Source: Platycnemis pennipes (Eukaryota > Arthropoda > Insecta > Odonata > Platycnemididae). From it: a stretch of DNA of 64,000 nt. The translations under genes were made by a program, and so were the position numbers. The DNA lies in contig OW121854.1 in NCBI GenBank assembly GCA_933228895.1, positions 10,791,131 to 10,855,130 on the forward strand, written 5' to 3'. The notes under the pieces are model-generated. The model saw nothing but the letters and a program-made list of their open reading frames with translations. It was not told the DNA's origin and made no database searches. This document shows, piece after piece, positions 43,698 through 54,310 of the stretch. Every line of letters starts with the position of its first letter. Position 1 is the stretch's first letter.

Positions 43698-44649
43698 CAT
43701 CTACATCTACATAATACCCTGCAAAGATGTGTGGCAGGGGCTAAATTCTCACCAAACATGCACTACATGTCATGCATTTAAAAGGATTAGTATATATCCA
43801 CATCTACATAATACCCTGCAAGCCACCATAAAGGTGTGTGGCAGAGGGTGAACTCTCACCAAACGTGCACAACATATCATGCATAAAAAAGGATTAGTAC
43901 TTGTATAAGTACTGTTCAAAACTACGCTATTTAAAAAAAGATAAAAATAGCAAAGCACACATGCAAAAACATGCTGTTAGTTGGGTTAGCTTTAAGTCCT
44001 TATACCAACATGCAGCTACCAATGTTATCCCTTCCTACACTCATACTGGATATATTTACCGTTATTCATATCCCTAATTGTACGAGGAAAAAAGGACATT
44101 TTGAATCTGTAATTTCAGCAATCAATTTCTCTAATTTTGTGATTACGGTCCACTCTAACGTAGTAAGTTGGGGTCCGCAAAATATTTTTAACAACATCAG
44201 TGAAAATATGGTCTTGGAATTTGTTTAAGAGATTAAGTCTAATATATATACTGTTCTAAACTACACTATTTAAAAAAAGATAAAAATAGCAAAGCACGCA
44301 TGCAAAAACATGCCGTTAGTTGGGTTAGCTTTAAGTCCTTATACCAACATGCAGCTACCAATGTTATCCATTGCTACACTCGTACTGGATATATTTACCG
44401 TTATTCATATCCCTAATTGTACGAAGAAAAAAGGACATTTTGAATCTGTAAGTTCGGCAATCAATTTATTTAATTTTGTGATTATGGTCCAGTCTACCAT
44501 AGTAAGTCGGGGTTGGCAAAATATTTTTGCCGATCTTCGCTGCACACGTTCTAGTTCGTTGTATTAGACCGATTTCGTAGGGATCCCTTACACTGGCAGC
44601 ATATTCCAAATGAGGTCTAACAAGGGAAAAGTAGCTGATTTCTCGTACA
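43698..44649 (-). pseudogene. LINE family B copy split by another family B copy
   Basis: The outer element consists of 43698-43797 (tail and start of UTR, lacking CAAGCCACC in the hairpin) and 44243-44649 (rest of UTR and RT C terminus up to ISYFSLVRPHLEYAASV). Joining the parts restores a normal family B UTR. TATATAT occurs at 43791-43797 and again at 44243-44249. Confidence 0.85.
43798..44242 (-). pseudogene. LINE family B nested in LINE B with a 7-bp duplication
   Basis: The inner element has a complete tail (CCACATCTACATAATACCCTG), UTR and RT C-terminal remnant ending at GAGATTAAGTCTAA. Flanking TATATAT duplicates show insertion into the TA-rich UTR of an older B copy in the same orientation. 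Confidence 0.85.
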
Positions 44650-44805
44650 GGTAAATTTTCATGTCAATCCGTGACGCTGACACCAGGTTTCTCTCCCAAA
44701 CATCCTTTTTCCACCCGAGTCTATTCCAAAGAGCTGTTGGTCGTCTCTCCCTTTGTAGATACATCCTCCTCTTTACGGTTGTCGCCTGTTTTCTCTCTGG
44801 AACTT
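44650..44805. other. Short unique spacer
   Basis: Between a LINE B 5' break and the next LINE tail; nothing recognised. Confidence 0.25.
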
Positions 44806-44905
44806 CATCTACATCTACGCGATAACATGCAAGCCACCGCGAAGGTGTGTGGCAGGGGCTGAAACTCACCAAACATGCACTACATGGATACATGCTACAT
44901 AATAA
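44806..44905 (-). repeat. Isolated LINE 3' tail
   Basis: CATCTACATCTACGCGATAACATGC followed by GTGTGTGGCAGGGGCTG and about 40 bases of UTR; everything upstream is missing. It is intermediate between the A and B types. Confidence 0.75.
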
Positions 44906-45024
44906 TGAACATATTAATGGGAACTAAATATTTCTGGTGAACCTCAGGTGGCATAGGATAGGAGTTGTCCAATCTACCCACATAATTTTGTCACGAGCGC
45001 ATAAGTAGGGACGGGACGATAATT

Positions 45025-45533
45025 ATGTTAGCGTAACCAGTCTATTAAATGAATTGAAATGGGAATCATTGTCAGATCGCAGGTTGAAATTTAGACTTAA
45101 TCTCTTCCACAAATTCCAAGGCAATATTTTCAGTGATGATGTGAAAAATATTTACGAACCCCAACTTACTATGGCAGACTGGACCATAATCATAAAGTTA
45201 GAGAAATTGATTGCCGAACTGACCGATTCAAAATGTCCTTTTTCCCTCGCACAATTAGAGATACGAATAACGGTAAATATGTCCTATCGGAGAGTAGCAA
45301 TGAATAGCATTGGTAGCTGCATGTTGGTATGAGTACTTAAAGCTAACCCTACTAACAGAATGTTTTTGCATGTTTTCTTTGCAATTTCTATCTTTTTTAA
45401 ATAGTGTAGTTCTGACTACTATATTAATACTATTCCTTTTTTATGCATGATATGTAGTGCATGTTTGGTGAGCAATCACCCCCTGCCACACACCCTTGTG
45501 GTGGCTTGCAGGGTATTATGTAGATGTAGATAG
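45025..45533 (+). pseudogene. LINE family B copy (LFHKFQGNIF subtype), near twin of 19372-19915
   Basis: Same start region (TTAGCGTAACCAGTC), same LFHKFQGNIFSDDVKN and PRTIRDTNNGK, and same tail GTAGATGTAGATAG. One missing base near 45150 shifts the frame at NIL/NIYEPQ. Confidence 0.88.
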
Positions 45534-45851
45534 ATAGATGTGAAGTAGAAATAAACGCGCTTCTCGGTGATTGAAGAGTCATGCACGATTTCTCTGAGAA
45601 ACATTCGAATCATTACAGTCAATGTGTACTTAACCGGAATGCTTCCTCACTAATTTTTTTGTTTCCATTTCAGTGGGCATCAATACTAGCTCCTCATTGA
45701 AGTTGCGACGTCCCATCCTCAACAGTTCGTGAAATTCCGGGTCCTCGGCCTCGTACTTCTCGGTAAAGTAAACGCATCATGACAATTAAGCATAATTATC
45801 ATGTATCCATTCCCTTGGCCGAATCTCGCATTCATTTCTTCTTGGAGACAA
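45534..45851. other. Unique sequence forming the left flank of the hAT insertion
   Basis: Mixed sequence with no recognised gene. A minus frame at 45719-45991 runs into the hAT element and is not credible. Confidence 0.3.
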
Positions 45852-45859
45852 TGCCAAAT

Positions 45860-46673
45860 AGTCTTGTGCGATGACCGATTTTGGTCATCGATTTTCGATG
45901 AAAAAAATTTCATCGAAAAACTTTGATGACGATGGCTGTCATCGATCATCAAATAGAGTGTACACGATGATCGATGACTATCGATTAACATCGATAAATG
46001 TCGATGATCGATGAATCACGATGATCGATGACTATCGATGATCTATGGCTCTTGCAGATGTCTCGGTTGGCAGTTTGGCGTGGCTATTAAGTGAAGATTG
46101 AATTGGGTCAAACTTAATTGAGAAGGACAAGGCCTGTTTATTAAAGAGCGAAACAAGCACCAAGTTACAAATTAAGCAACAACTCTTTGTTGTGGCATAA
46201 TACAATTCTCATATCCGCATTTTCATCGTTGAGTACAAGTCGGTCGTCCAACACAACGTTTCCTGCATCGCTGAAGAACCGCTCTGATGACGTTGATGTG
46301 ACAGGAATACAGAGGTATTTCCTCGCGTACTTCTGAAGGCGGGGATACACATCCTTCCTGTCCCTATACCAATTTCGAAGATTAGGATAAAGCTGGGACC
46401 TCCTCGTAATTGTGGAGCTCCTTTCTGGAAGATGTCGTCAGCAGAGGCAGCGTTTCTCGTGTCAGCAGCACATCACGACTCATCGACATCAATGATTCGC
46501 ATCAACTCATCGGCATCGATGATTCTCATCGACCCATCGACACCGATGATTCGCATCGACTCATCGCAGTCGATTGTCGATGACATTCATCGTAATCGAT
46601 TTCAGTCATCGCACCGCGAAGACCTAAATCATCGTCGATGATTTCGATTAATCGACTCATCGCACAAGCCCAC
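45860..46673 (-). mobile_element. hAT-superfamily remnant with 8-bp target duplication
   Basis: Flanked on both sides by TGCCAAAT (45852-45859 and 46674-46681). The inner ends share CTTGTGCGATGA as inverted repeat; the right end reads GTGGGCTTGTGCGATGAGTC outward, close to the CAGTG-type start of many hAT elements. Both subterminal regions are dense in ATCGATG/TCATCGA words (45865-46045 and 46470-46665). The middle keeps the transposase C terminus on the minus strand. At 814 bp it has lost most of the transposase. Confidence 0.85.
46165..46435 (-). pseudogene. hAT transposase C-terminal dimerisation domain fragment
   Basis: Minus frame ending at 46165 encodes LYPNLRNWYRDRKDVYPRLQK, ARKYLCIPVTSTSSERFFSD (in pieces), AGNVVLDDRLVLNDENADMR and LCHNKELL before a stop. 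This is the hAT C-terminal signature (YLxIPATSxxSERxFSxAGxxV...R..L...N). The frame is open back to about 46435, where the word-repeat region starts, so only the last quarter of the protein is represented. Confidence 0.85.
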
Positions 46674-46681
46674 TGCCAAAT

Positions 46682-47504
46682 GAAGACACTCCTGCGCATA
46701 AAGCGACCACATAAACCCCTGCCACTTCCCTATTTTTTCCATTCCACTATCGGACCAATAATATAAACTCACAAGCGATATAAATCTAATTATTAATGGC
46801 TGATGATATGTTGTAGCTATTATATTGTTCTTGCTTTGGAAATCTTAGCCTCCTTAGGAAATCTACTCTCAATCTTTCAATTTCGTGCACCTTGCATGTC
46901 CTTGTTTAGAATGTGATGATCGGTCATCATTTTTTTTGTTTTGGGGAATCGCCATTCAAATACTTTTAACCTTCCTTCGATGGTAAGAAAGGCCACTCAA
47001 TAACCCTTGTACACTATGTCTTGAAAGGCCGTCTTGAATGCTGTTGGATGCCTCATTCAAGATATCTTGTTTAGCGTTTCTTCTTCAAGAGAAACTGGAT
47101 AGTTTGCGACGAGGCGATCGTTTACATCTTCGGGACAAGCAGATGCCTCCTGGCCCAGAGATGTCGTCCCACCAAGGTTATGAGGAAATCTCATGTTATG
47201 TTTCTTATTCTCCTGACCGTAGTAGTTTCAAATATCCAATCAGGTAGCCCGAATTTCTTATGGGTGCCTCGGTTCCACATACAAATGTTTTGAAACATGT
47301 TGTGTTAGTAATGATAAGCTATTCTTATTTAAGGTTCTTCGATACGATGTCGTTTAAGTTGACGATTAAAACACGCAAGAGAAAACAGTTTCAAATTCTT
47401 ATTGACTGCATTTCTAATACCGTATCTCTACCACCTACTATCAGCATACGGCCATAACAGTAAATATTTGCACGTATTTATAATGTAGCATAATTGGCGC
47501 ATAG
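46682..47504. other. Unique sequence right of hAT
   Basis: AT-rich. Plus frames at 47038-47247 and 47260-47457 lack recognisable domains. Confidence 0.3.
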
Positions 47505-47700
47505 TACGTGCAATGGGGGCTTTTACTCGGAACCGAAATCGCAATTTCGTACGCGAAATCGTTAGATGGAAACGAAAAACAAATTTTAGTGAAAAAATTA
47601 ATCTTCTAACCACAACAATTCGCTCATAAGTCAAAAACTAATATAGGCAAAAGGTGACGCCCACCGAAAAAGCTACTTTGATATCATTGACGTTATTTAA
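47505..47700. repeat. Dispersed repeat F, copy 2
   Basis: Colinear with 39375-39555 (GCTTTTACTCGGAACCGAAA, CGAAATCGTTAGATGGAAAC, CCACCGAAAAAGCTAC). It leads directly into the tandem-unit region of the Helitron-like repeat at 47701-48341, whereas copy 1 does not. Confidence 0.7.
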
Positions 47701-48341
47701 AACGTTAAAAACGAAAAAAAAATCCAAAAACTTTGTGAAAAACATAATGCACGAAAATGTTGGCCTCGCATTTGCATTCAATGTCCACGAAAACAATATA
47801 TGTAATTGCAAATAAATGAAGATCTCCTATGTATGCGTAAATTCATGTAAAACCAAAATTGCTTATATTTTTGCAAAATAATCAATTTACGAAAATATTG
47901 ACATTGATTTGTGTTCAGAGATCGCGAAAACCTTTGTGCTATAATTTTTTACGAATCCAGAACTTTTGAGTTTGTGTAAATCCAAATAGTAAAAATATTG
48001 CAAATACTTTTGTGAAAAAAGTAATTTGCAAAAATATGGACATCATATTGGCATTCAGCGATTGAGAAAACGCATATTTGTTCACATTAATCGGGATGTT
48101 TTAAATATGAGCTAATTTAAGTAAAAAAATTGCAAAACTTATTGTGAAAAATTTGTTTACAAATGTTTTGAATCCAAATTCATATTCAGCGACATCGAAA
48201 ACCTGTGTAGACCAAATTTCATATAAATTGAACATTTTTGAATCAAAAATACCAATTATTAGGGATCCTAGGATTAGGGATAGGGAGTGGTGCACACTTT
48301 GTGGCGGACGGACAGACAGACACCATTATATATTAGTATGA
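47701..48341 (-). repeat. Helitron-like repeat with four decayed tandem units
   Basis: The minus-strand start ATCATACTAATATATAATGGTGTCTGTCTGTC (read from 48342) matches the 5' end at 36037-36080, including TGAAATTTGG further in. Downstream lie four related units beginning near 48132, 48000, 47870 and 47717. Each has TTTGTGAAAAA, ACAAATG/CAAAAATAT and a TTCAGCGAT..GAAAAC block, with a period of roughly 130-150 bp. No 3' CTAG end was found, so the call is tentative. Confidence 0.5.
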
Positions 48342-48910
48342 TTAGCGTGGACTGGAAGCCATCTATCCGATTTTTTGGAACTAATCCTGAATGCAGAGTT
48401 TGGTATATTCTTCAGTGTCTGAAAATCACATGTCACATATGCAGGAAAACTCCGGTACAGTGTTGAGAAAAAGGAAGTTGACTTCTATTTTTCTTCGCGT
48501 GATGTTTTCTTCCGCAACGCACGGCAAATATAAACAAAACACTGAAAACATGCGCAGAAACAAACGACTTTGACACCTCGCTAGTTAGTTTAGTTAACGC
48601 TAAATCCAATTCGACCAATACTTACGCTAGTTTTTCGTATATTAAGACGGGTGATTTTTTTTCTATGAATGCCGTGATTACCGGCACGAGTCTCGTATCT
48701 CAAGCTACGTGTACGCTGACGTAAATTTCTCGCCAATTATTTCCATGCACCGGCCTATGCTCCTCTTCTCACTTACCCTTGAAGTACGATCTGACATTCA
48801 TTCATTTGTTCTGGCTGCTCTCCCAGCACTCCTCGAAGTACGCTTTCCCGTTCGCCGCAGAATGCTCGAAAGAGTCGTGCACCAATTGTGACGAAAACAT
48901 ATGCCGATCA
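48342..48910. other. Unique sequence
   Basis: Short frames only (48391-48573, 48709-48891, with antisense frames open as well). No recognised domain. Confidence 0.3.
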
Positions 48911-49226
48911 GGGGGGCTGTGTATGAAACCATCGAGATTATCTCGAATAGGTAACCCTAGGAGTCACGTGGTACAAACAAGAAAGGGTTCGAATATTTGG
49001 TGTGTTTGTATCGCTCATTACGATGTCAATAATTGTTTTTTTTTTAGTTTTCCTCGCTCTAAGGCTCTATATTGAGTCAGAGAAGATAAAACTCGTGTAA
49101 AACAATATAGCGAGATTGTAATGCACGATTATAAAAGACCAAATTTGCGAAGCGTTCGTGTTTACACCACGTGACTCCTTGGTTACCTATTAGAGATAAT
49201 CTCGATGATTTCAAACACAGCCCTCC
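48911..49226. mobile_element. Fold-back MITE with about 90-bp inverted repeats
   Basis: The left arm starts GGGGGGCTGTGTATGAAACC and contains CATCGAGATTATCTCGAATAGG and GGAGTCACGTGGT. The right arm is its reverse complement (GGAGGGCTGTGTTTGAAATC inward) with about 10% mismatch. The central loop (about 49010-49125) is T- and A-rich. No clear target duplication, and superfamily unknown. Confidence 0.8.
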
Positions 49227-49433
49227 AGGAGAGCAGCAATCATCACCTCTGCCGTCCGCAGTTCGTGAACTCTCGTAGCGGAGGAAGGAGCGGCCTTACC
49301 TCCGGTCCCCCACCTAGCTTTCGTCCGTTTTGTTGTGATTTTCACTTTAATAATAAAAATATTGAAAAAAGACAGAAAGAGCAAGGGGTACTCTAATTTA
49401 TTCTGCTTCCATTGTTCATACGTAGCTAGAGAC
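49227..49433. other. Short unique spacer
   Basis: Between the MITE and a LINE A fragment; nothing recognised. Confidence 0.25.
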
Positions 49434-49763
49434 AAGCGTATTATGCTAGATTCGACCAAATAAATAAGATTAGAGAGATAGATTGTCGTACTGATAGATT
49501 CAAAATGGCATTTCCCCCGTACTATAAGAGAACAGAATAGGCAGCATAGCAAAGGGATAGGTAGGGCAAATATTATTTTACAGTGGTCTGCAGTGCATGA
49601 TGCATGTATTAATCCCTTAAATACTATAGATACTAACAATCTACTTGCATGAGTCCCTATATGTGCTTGTTTGCTTGATGGTAGTGCCTGTTTGGTAATT
49701 TCACCCCTTGCCAAACACCCTCGCGGTGGCTTGCAGGGTATCGTGTAGATGTAGATGTAGATG
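49434..49763 (+). pseudogene. LINE family A, short 3' copy
   Basis: Starts at AGCGTATTATGCTAGATTCGACC, has the ORF end (RQFVVLIDSKWHF-type frame shifted by a deleted T run), the 3' UTR with a variant CCCTTGCCAAACACC hairpin strand, and a GTAGATGTAGATGTAGATG tail. Confidence 0.85.
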
Positions 49764-50451
49764 AAACGGAAGTCTCCCTTCCCATAAGGCGCTTTATAAC
49801 CGTGGACTGCCACCAGGAAGGATGAGGACGGGAATGGCTCCATGAAATAGTCTTTCCCTCCGATGACTATCTCGCTCTATTCATAATTCCTTCGCATTTG
49901 GACCCCGAAGGTCGTGGGGTGGCACTTCTGCGGCCAGCAAATATTCGTATAGGAATGGAATGGCCTTTAATGAAGCCTTGGGTCGATGTCGACCCCAAAG
50001 AATTCGCTCAGAACGACAGAGTGTTGAACATTCAATTATTTTAAGATTCATGCGTCGAAGAAAATGGGGTTGATCATATTTCGAGGAAAAAAACCGGATC
50101 GGTAATCACGTTCAAACAACTCCTATTCGCCTATTCCATAAATGGCGGAGTTGAAAGGCAGTTGCGGTGTCGTGGAGGAGGAGAACGGCTTTGGCTCACT
50201 TTAAGATCTTTCGAGCGCCTTCGTTTAAACGCAGGACATTAGGCTTACTGAACATGGACGGACGCGCTTTCCTAAACCACGTTCATTTGTTGAGGCGCAG
50301 GGGAATCCGAGGAACCCTTAGCGTCGCACACTCTGCTTCGAAAGGGTAATGGCCCCCACGAGGGATTTCCCTACACACAAAAAATTCAGTATCCCGAGGT
50401 GAGAATTTCCGGACGCTTTTCTCTTAAGGACAAAGAACGATTTAAAATAAC
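49764..50451. other. Unique sequence
   Basis: Balanced composition with a short plus frame at 50167-50349. No recognised domain or repeat; possible host sequence. Confidence 0.3.
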
Positions 50452-51410
50452 ATATTCATCATGCCGATGACTCAGTAGTGTGCATGGAAATTCTATGCTC
50501 AAATGATAAATAATATTTAAATGATGACCTACAAGCAATTGAAAATAGGTGTGATAGATGGCAGTTAGATTTAAATTTAAAACAATGTGAAGTAATGAAT
50601 TTTTGGAAAAAGAATTGTTCTCCTCCTAGCACGTACAAAATAAATAATAATGAAATAACAAACGTGGAATCCATCAAATATCGTGGAATAACACTGACAC
50701 ATGATCTTTCCTGGGGTAAACATACCTATACGTGAAATAATGGGTCACATGTACGAGAAATCAGCTACTTTTCCCTTGTTAGACCTCATTTGGAATATGC
50801 TGCCAGTGTATGGGATCCCTACGAAATCGGTCTAAATAATGAACTTGAACGTGTGCAGCGAAGATCGGCAAGATTTGTAAAGGGACGGTGCGATAACTGT
50901 ATTAGCGTAACCAGTCTATCAAATGAATTAAAATGGGAATCATTGTCAGATCGCAGGCTGAAGTTAAGGCTTAATCTCCTAAATAAATTCCAAGATAATA
51001 TTTACAGTGATGACGTTAAAAATATTTTGCAAACCCCAACTTACTATGGTAGACTGGGCCATAATTACAAAATTAGAGAAATTGATTGTCGTGCCGAAAG
51101 ATTCAAAATGTCCTTTTTTCCTCGTACAATTAGAGGTATGAATAACGGTAAATATACCCAATACTAGTGATTGAGTCCATAGCATAGGTAGTTGCGTGTT
51201 GGTATAAGGACATGAAGGTAACCCAACTAACAGCACGTTTTTGCGTACTTAGTTTGCTATGTTTATCTTTTTAAATATTGCAGTCTACACTAATATATTA
51301 ATACTAATCCTTTTAAATGCATAATATGTCGTGCATGTTTGGTGAGAATTCACCCCCTGCCACACACCTTTATGGTGGCTTGCAGGGAATTATGTAGATG
51401 TAGATGTAGA
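50452..51410 (+). pseudogene. LINE family B, longest RT copy in the window
   Basis: Begins at the catalytic box (HADDSVVCMEI, family equivalent FADD). It reads LQAIENRCDRWQLDLNLKQCEVMNFWKKN (in pieces), IKYRGITLTHDLSWGKH, then after a deletion ISYFSLVRPHLEYAASVWDPYEIGLNNELERVQRRSARF (in pieces) from 50790, LSDRRLKLRLNLLNKFQDNIY and PRTIRGMNNGK. The 3' UTR and GTAGATGTAGATGTAGA tail are complete. It shows that family B is an RT family distinct from A. Non-functional because of stops at about 50512 and a deletion near 50760. Confidence 0.9.
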
Positions 51411-51801
51411 AGCGACTGTAGGTAACATTTGTGACAAATTTTGTGGAAACTGGTTGGAAATTAAACGAAAAATGGCAGTTTTAACTTTGTAAGTTTTCGG
51501 AATTTACTGGAAAGTTATAAATAACAATGGAAAAACAATTAATACAGCGTATTCGTCCACCTTTGGTCCATCAAAAAACGTTTTTGTTGTAGCATTTAGA
51601 CCAACATGAAATGTTGCTGACTGTTTGCCTGAACGTGTCGTGGCATTCGCATTTCGGGTGTCCTGCTGCCTTGTCAGCTGGTCAGCGTGCTGGGCTTTAG
51701 CGGCGTTGACCACGTGACAGTCACTCGCCGACTGACACTTCCGTCGCAGCTTCGGGGAAGGCACCTTGTTTTCCTCCCGAAGAACCCTCGAGCCACTGGT
51801 C
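51411..51801. other. Unique sequence
   Basis: The left half is AT-rich. The right half (51600-51800) rises in GC towards the GC-rich block. A minus frame at 51504-51803 is open but unrecognised. Confidence 0.3.
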
Positions 51802-52093
51802 ACTGCTGTTCCTCCTCCAGGTCCTGATCGGGGTCGTCCGAGAAGCGAACCCTGACTTTGACCATGGGGAGGGGCTCTTGGTCACGGGGCTTGACCTCTG
51901 GGAAGCACCGCAGGATGTCCCAGCGGGTCCCCAGGGGCCCTCCGGGTCGCAGAAGGGCCCGGGCCGCAGCGGAGGCGGCCACGTGGGCCGCGAGAGCGGT
52001 CACCATGGCAGCGGAACGGTGCGGCGCGCCCGCGCTTGGGTCGAAGAGCGGGAAGCGCAGGAGTACTGGCAAGCCGAGGCCAGGGTCGCCCGC
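51802..52093 (-). CDS. GC-rich candidate host exon, unknown product
   Basis: The minus frame is open from 52153 to a TGA at 51800-51802. The portion after a splice-acceptor-like TCTCTTTCTCGACAG (about 52094-52108) is strongly GC-rich, unlike all surrounding repeats. It encodes about 97 residues: a hydrophobic GLGLPVLLRFPLF, an alanine-rich stretch (AALAAHVAASAAARALL), WDILRCFPEVKPRDQE and an acidic end (SDDPDQDLEEEQQ). I do not recognise a family. The antisense frames 51858-52160 and 51878-52261 are also open, which is common in GC-rich DNA, so the strand is uncertain. Confidence 0.35.
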
Positions 52094-52159
52094 TGTCGAG
52101 AAAGAGATATCGTCATCTTCAATCGAGGGGGTCCGACTAACCCAATTACACAAGACATA

Positions 52160-53446
52160 GACATACCATTAGCTTTATTCGTACATGATATTTTAGTCTA
52201 CGGCGAAAACAGAACTGAAGTTGATGCGATATTTTTAGTTTTTAAGAAGGCATTCGGTTAAATTCCTCATGATAAATTAATCTTAAAGATAGAGAGTTTT
52301 GGTATAAATAAAGACGTTGTTTGTTGGGTAAAAGAATTCTTAAGTGGGCGAGAACAGAGGTGGTCATAGATGGTATCACGTCGGACACAATCAAAGTCAC
52401 ATCGGGAGTTCCCCAGGGTAGCGTAGTAGGTCCGCTCCTATTTCTTTTATACATAAACGATTTGGGTACCGTAGTTAGTAGTAAGCTTAGACTTATTGCA
52501 GACGATGAGGTAGTGTATAGGGGTATATCAAAAGAAATGACAGGAAATCGCTTAGCAAGGATTTAGATGCAATTCAAGAGTGGTGTGACAAATGGCAGTT
52601 AGAACTCAACCTTAAAAAGTGTGTAGCTATCAATTTTTGGAGGAGGAATAATTCGATAGAGCGTACCTATAAAATTAGAAACACGAAGATCGAAAACGTT
52701 AAAACCATAAGATATTTAGGTGTAACAATCACTAAAGAATTATCGTGGGGAAGACACATAAGGGAAATATGCGGCCGAGCGAAGAGAAAGCTAGGATTTA
52801 TAAAAAGAGTACTTGGAAAATGTGATGAGAAGACAAAAGAGCGATGTTACTTTTCACTAGTTAGGCCCCACCTTGAGTATGCAGCCAGTGTATGGGATCC
52901 TAATGAATTAGGTTTGATCAGAGAACTAGACAGTGTGCAGCGTAGAGCAGCTAGGTTCGTTAAAAGATGTTACGATAGGTTGAGTAGCGTTTCAGAATGA
53001 ATACAAGAATTAGGGTGGGAATCTTTATCAGAGCGTAGGTTAAAGTACAGATTAAATCTATTAGAGAAATTTCAATCGGATAGCTTTACTGAAAATGTTA
53101 GGCTCATATTAAAAAAAAACAGCGTATTATGCTAGATTCGACCAGATAAACAAGATTAGAGAGATGGATTGTCGTACTGATAGATTCATAATGGCATTTT
53201 TCCTCTTACTATAAGAGAACAGAATAGGCAGCATATCAAAGGTATAGATAGGTAGGGGAAATGTTTTAGAATAGTCTGTAGTGATTAACGCATGTATTAA
53301 TCCCATAAATACTATAGATGCTAACAATCTAGTTACATGAGACCCTATAGTTGCTTGTTTGCATATCGATAGTGGATGCTTGGTGATCTTCACCCCCTGC
53401 CACACACCCTCGCGGTGGCTTGCATTGTATCGTGTGGATGTAGATG
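52160..53446 (+). pseudogene. LINE family A copy, RT region to tail
   Basis: Starts at the RT segment ALFVHDILVYGENRTEVDAIFL and covers GVPQGSVVGPLLF, IADDEVVYRG (the usual LFADDAVVYRG altered), NFWRRNN, YLGVTITKELSWG, CDEKTKERCYFSLVRPHLEYAA and so on, with frameshifts near 52362, 52545 and a stop near 53000. It has the 3' UTR and a GTGGATGTAGATG tail. The FADD to IADD and A to E changes mean the RT would be compromised even without frameshifts. Confidence 0.88.
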
Positions 53447-53552
53447 AATACCTTTCCGTAATAGCATTATCGTGGAAAATACAGGCTTACTAAAATATAA
53501 GTAAGGAAAAGTACAGCCTGATAAAATCCCGGCATGCATTGTTTTCGTCGAA

Positions 53553-53718
53553 AAAACCATGTCATTATGAATCTATCAGTACGACAATCCATCTCTCTAA
53601 TCTTGTTTATCTGGTCGAATCTAGCATAATACGATGTTTTTTGTTAATATGAGCCTAACATTTTCAGTAAAGCTATCCGATTGAAATTTCTCTAATAGAT
53701 TTAATCTGTACTTTAACG
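53553..53718 (-). pseudogene. LINE family A fragment, inverted duplicate of 53037-53194
   Basis: The minus strand carries the same private variants as the plus copy just left of it: GAAAATGTTAGGCTCATATT, AAACAAGATTAGAGAGATGG and GATTCATAATG. It has no 3' tail and no other LINE sequence around it. Confidence 0.85.
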
Positions 53719-54310
53719 ATTAGAAATAACATCTTTGCCTCCGCATTTATTACGTCTTGAAATTTCTAAACTTAACATTTTCAGTGTAGTAATTTATGGT
53801 ACAAATAAATTAGTTTCACGGAAACATTAAGCGGTTCGAGAACTAATAATCAAGTGTTTAAATTGAATAACTGATCTAAAATCGCATTAGATGTGAAGGC
53901 AGTTTCAAAGTTGGTTATAACTTGAAATATGAGGAGTTATCTAGCTGCAGTCCAACTTTATCATCCTTGAGACGTTATCGTATTTGAAGTCGGAAAAATG
54001 AATATCAACTCTATTATTATCACTTGTGAGGGCTTTGAAGTTTAATGTATTCCGTGGTGTCTCTTGCGCGTTTTGTTGGCGTCACAGTGATGGACAGTGT
54101 TTATTCATCTATTTACTTTATTTAATGTTTTCCCAATAAAACAAAGGAAAACAACTTTACAATACCGTTATTTACAATTACAATATTCAATTTCATTCTT
54201 CCAAAAAAGCACAAAACATAAATGGTGCATATATACAATGCAAAATATCATATCATGTTCATAATAAAATTTGTCTTGGCGATAAATACATTTTTATTCC
54301 ATGATAAATC
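53719..54310. other. AT-rich unique sequence
   Basis: No recognised frame. The right part (about 54130-54310) may be the 3' UTR of the Jockey-like LINE G, which is read on the minus strand. Confidence 0.3.
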
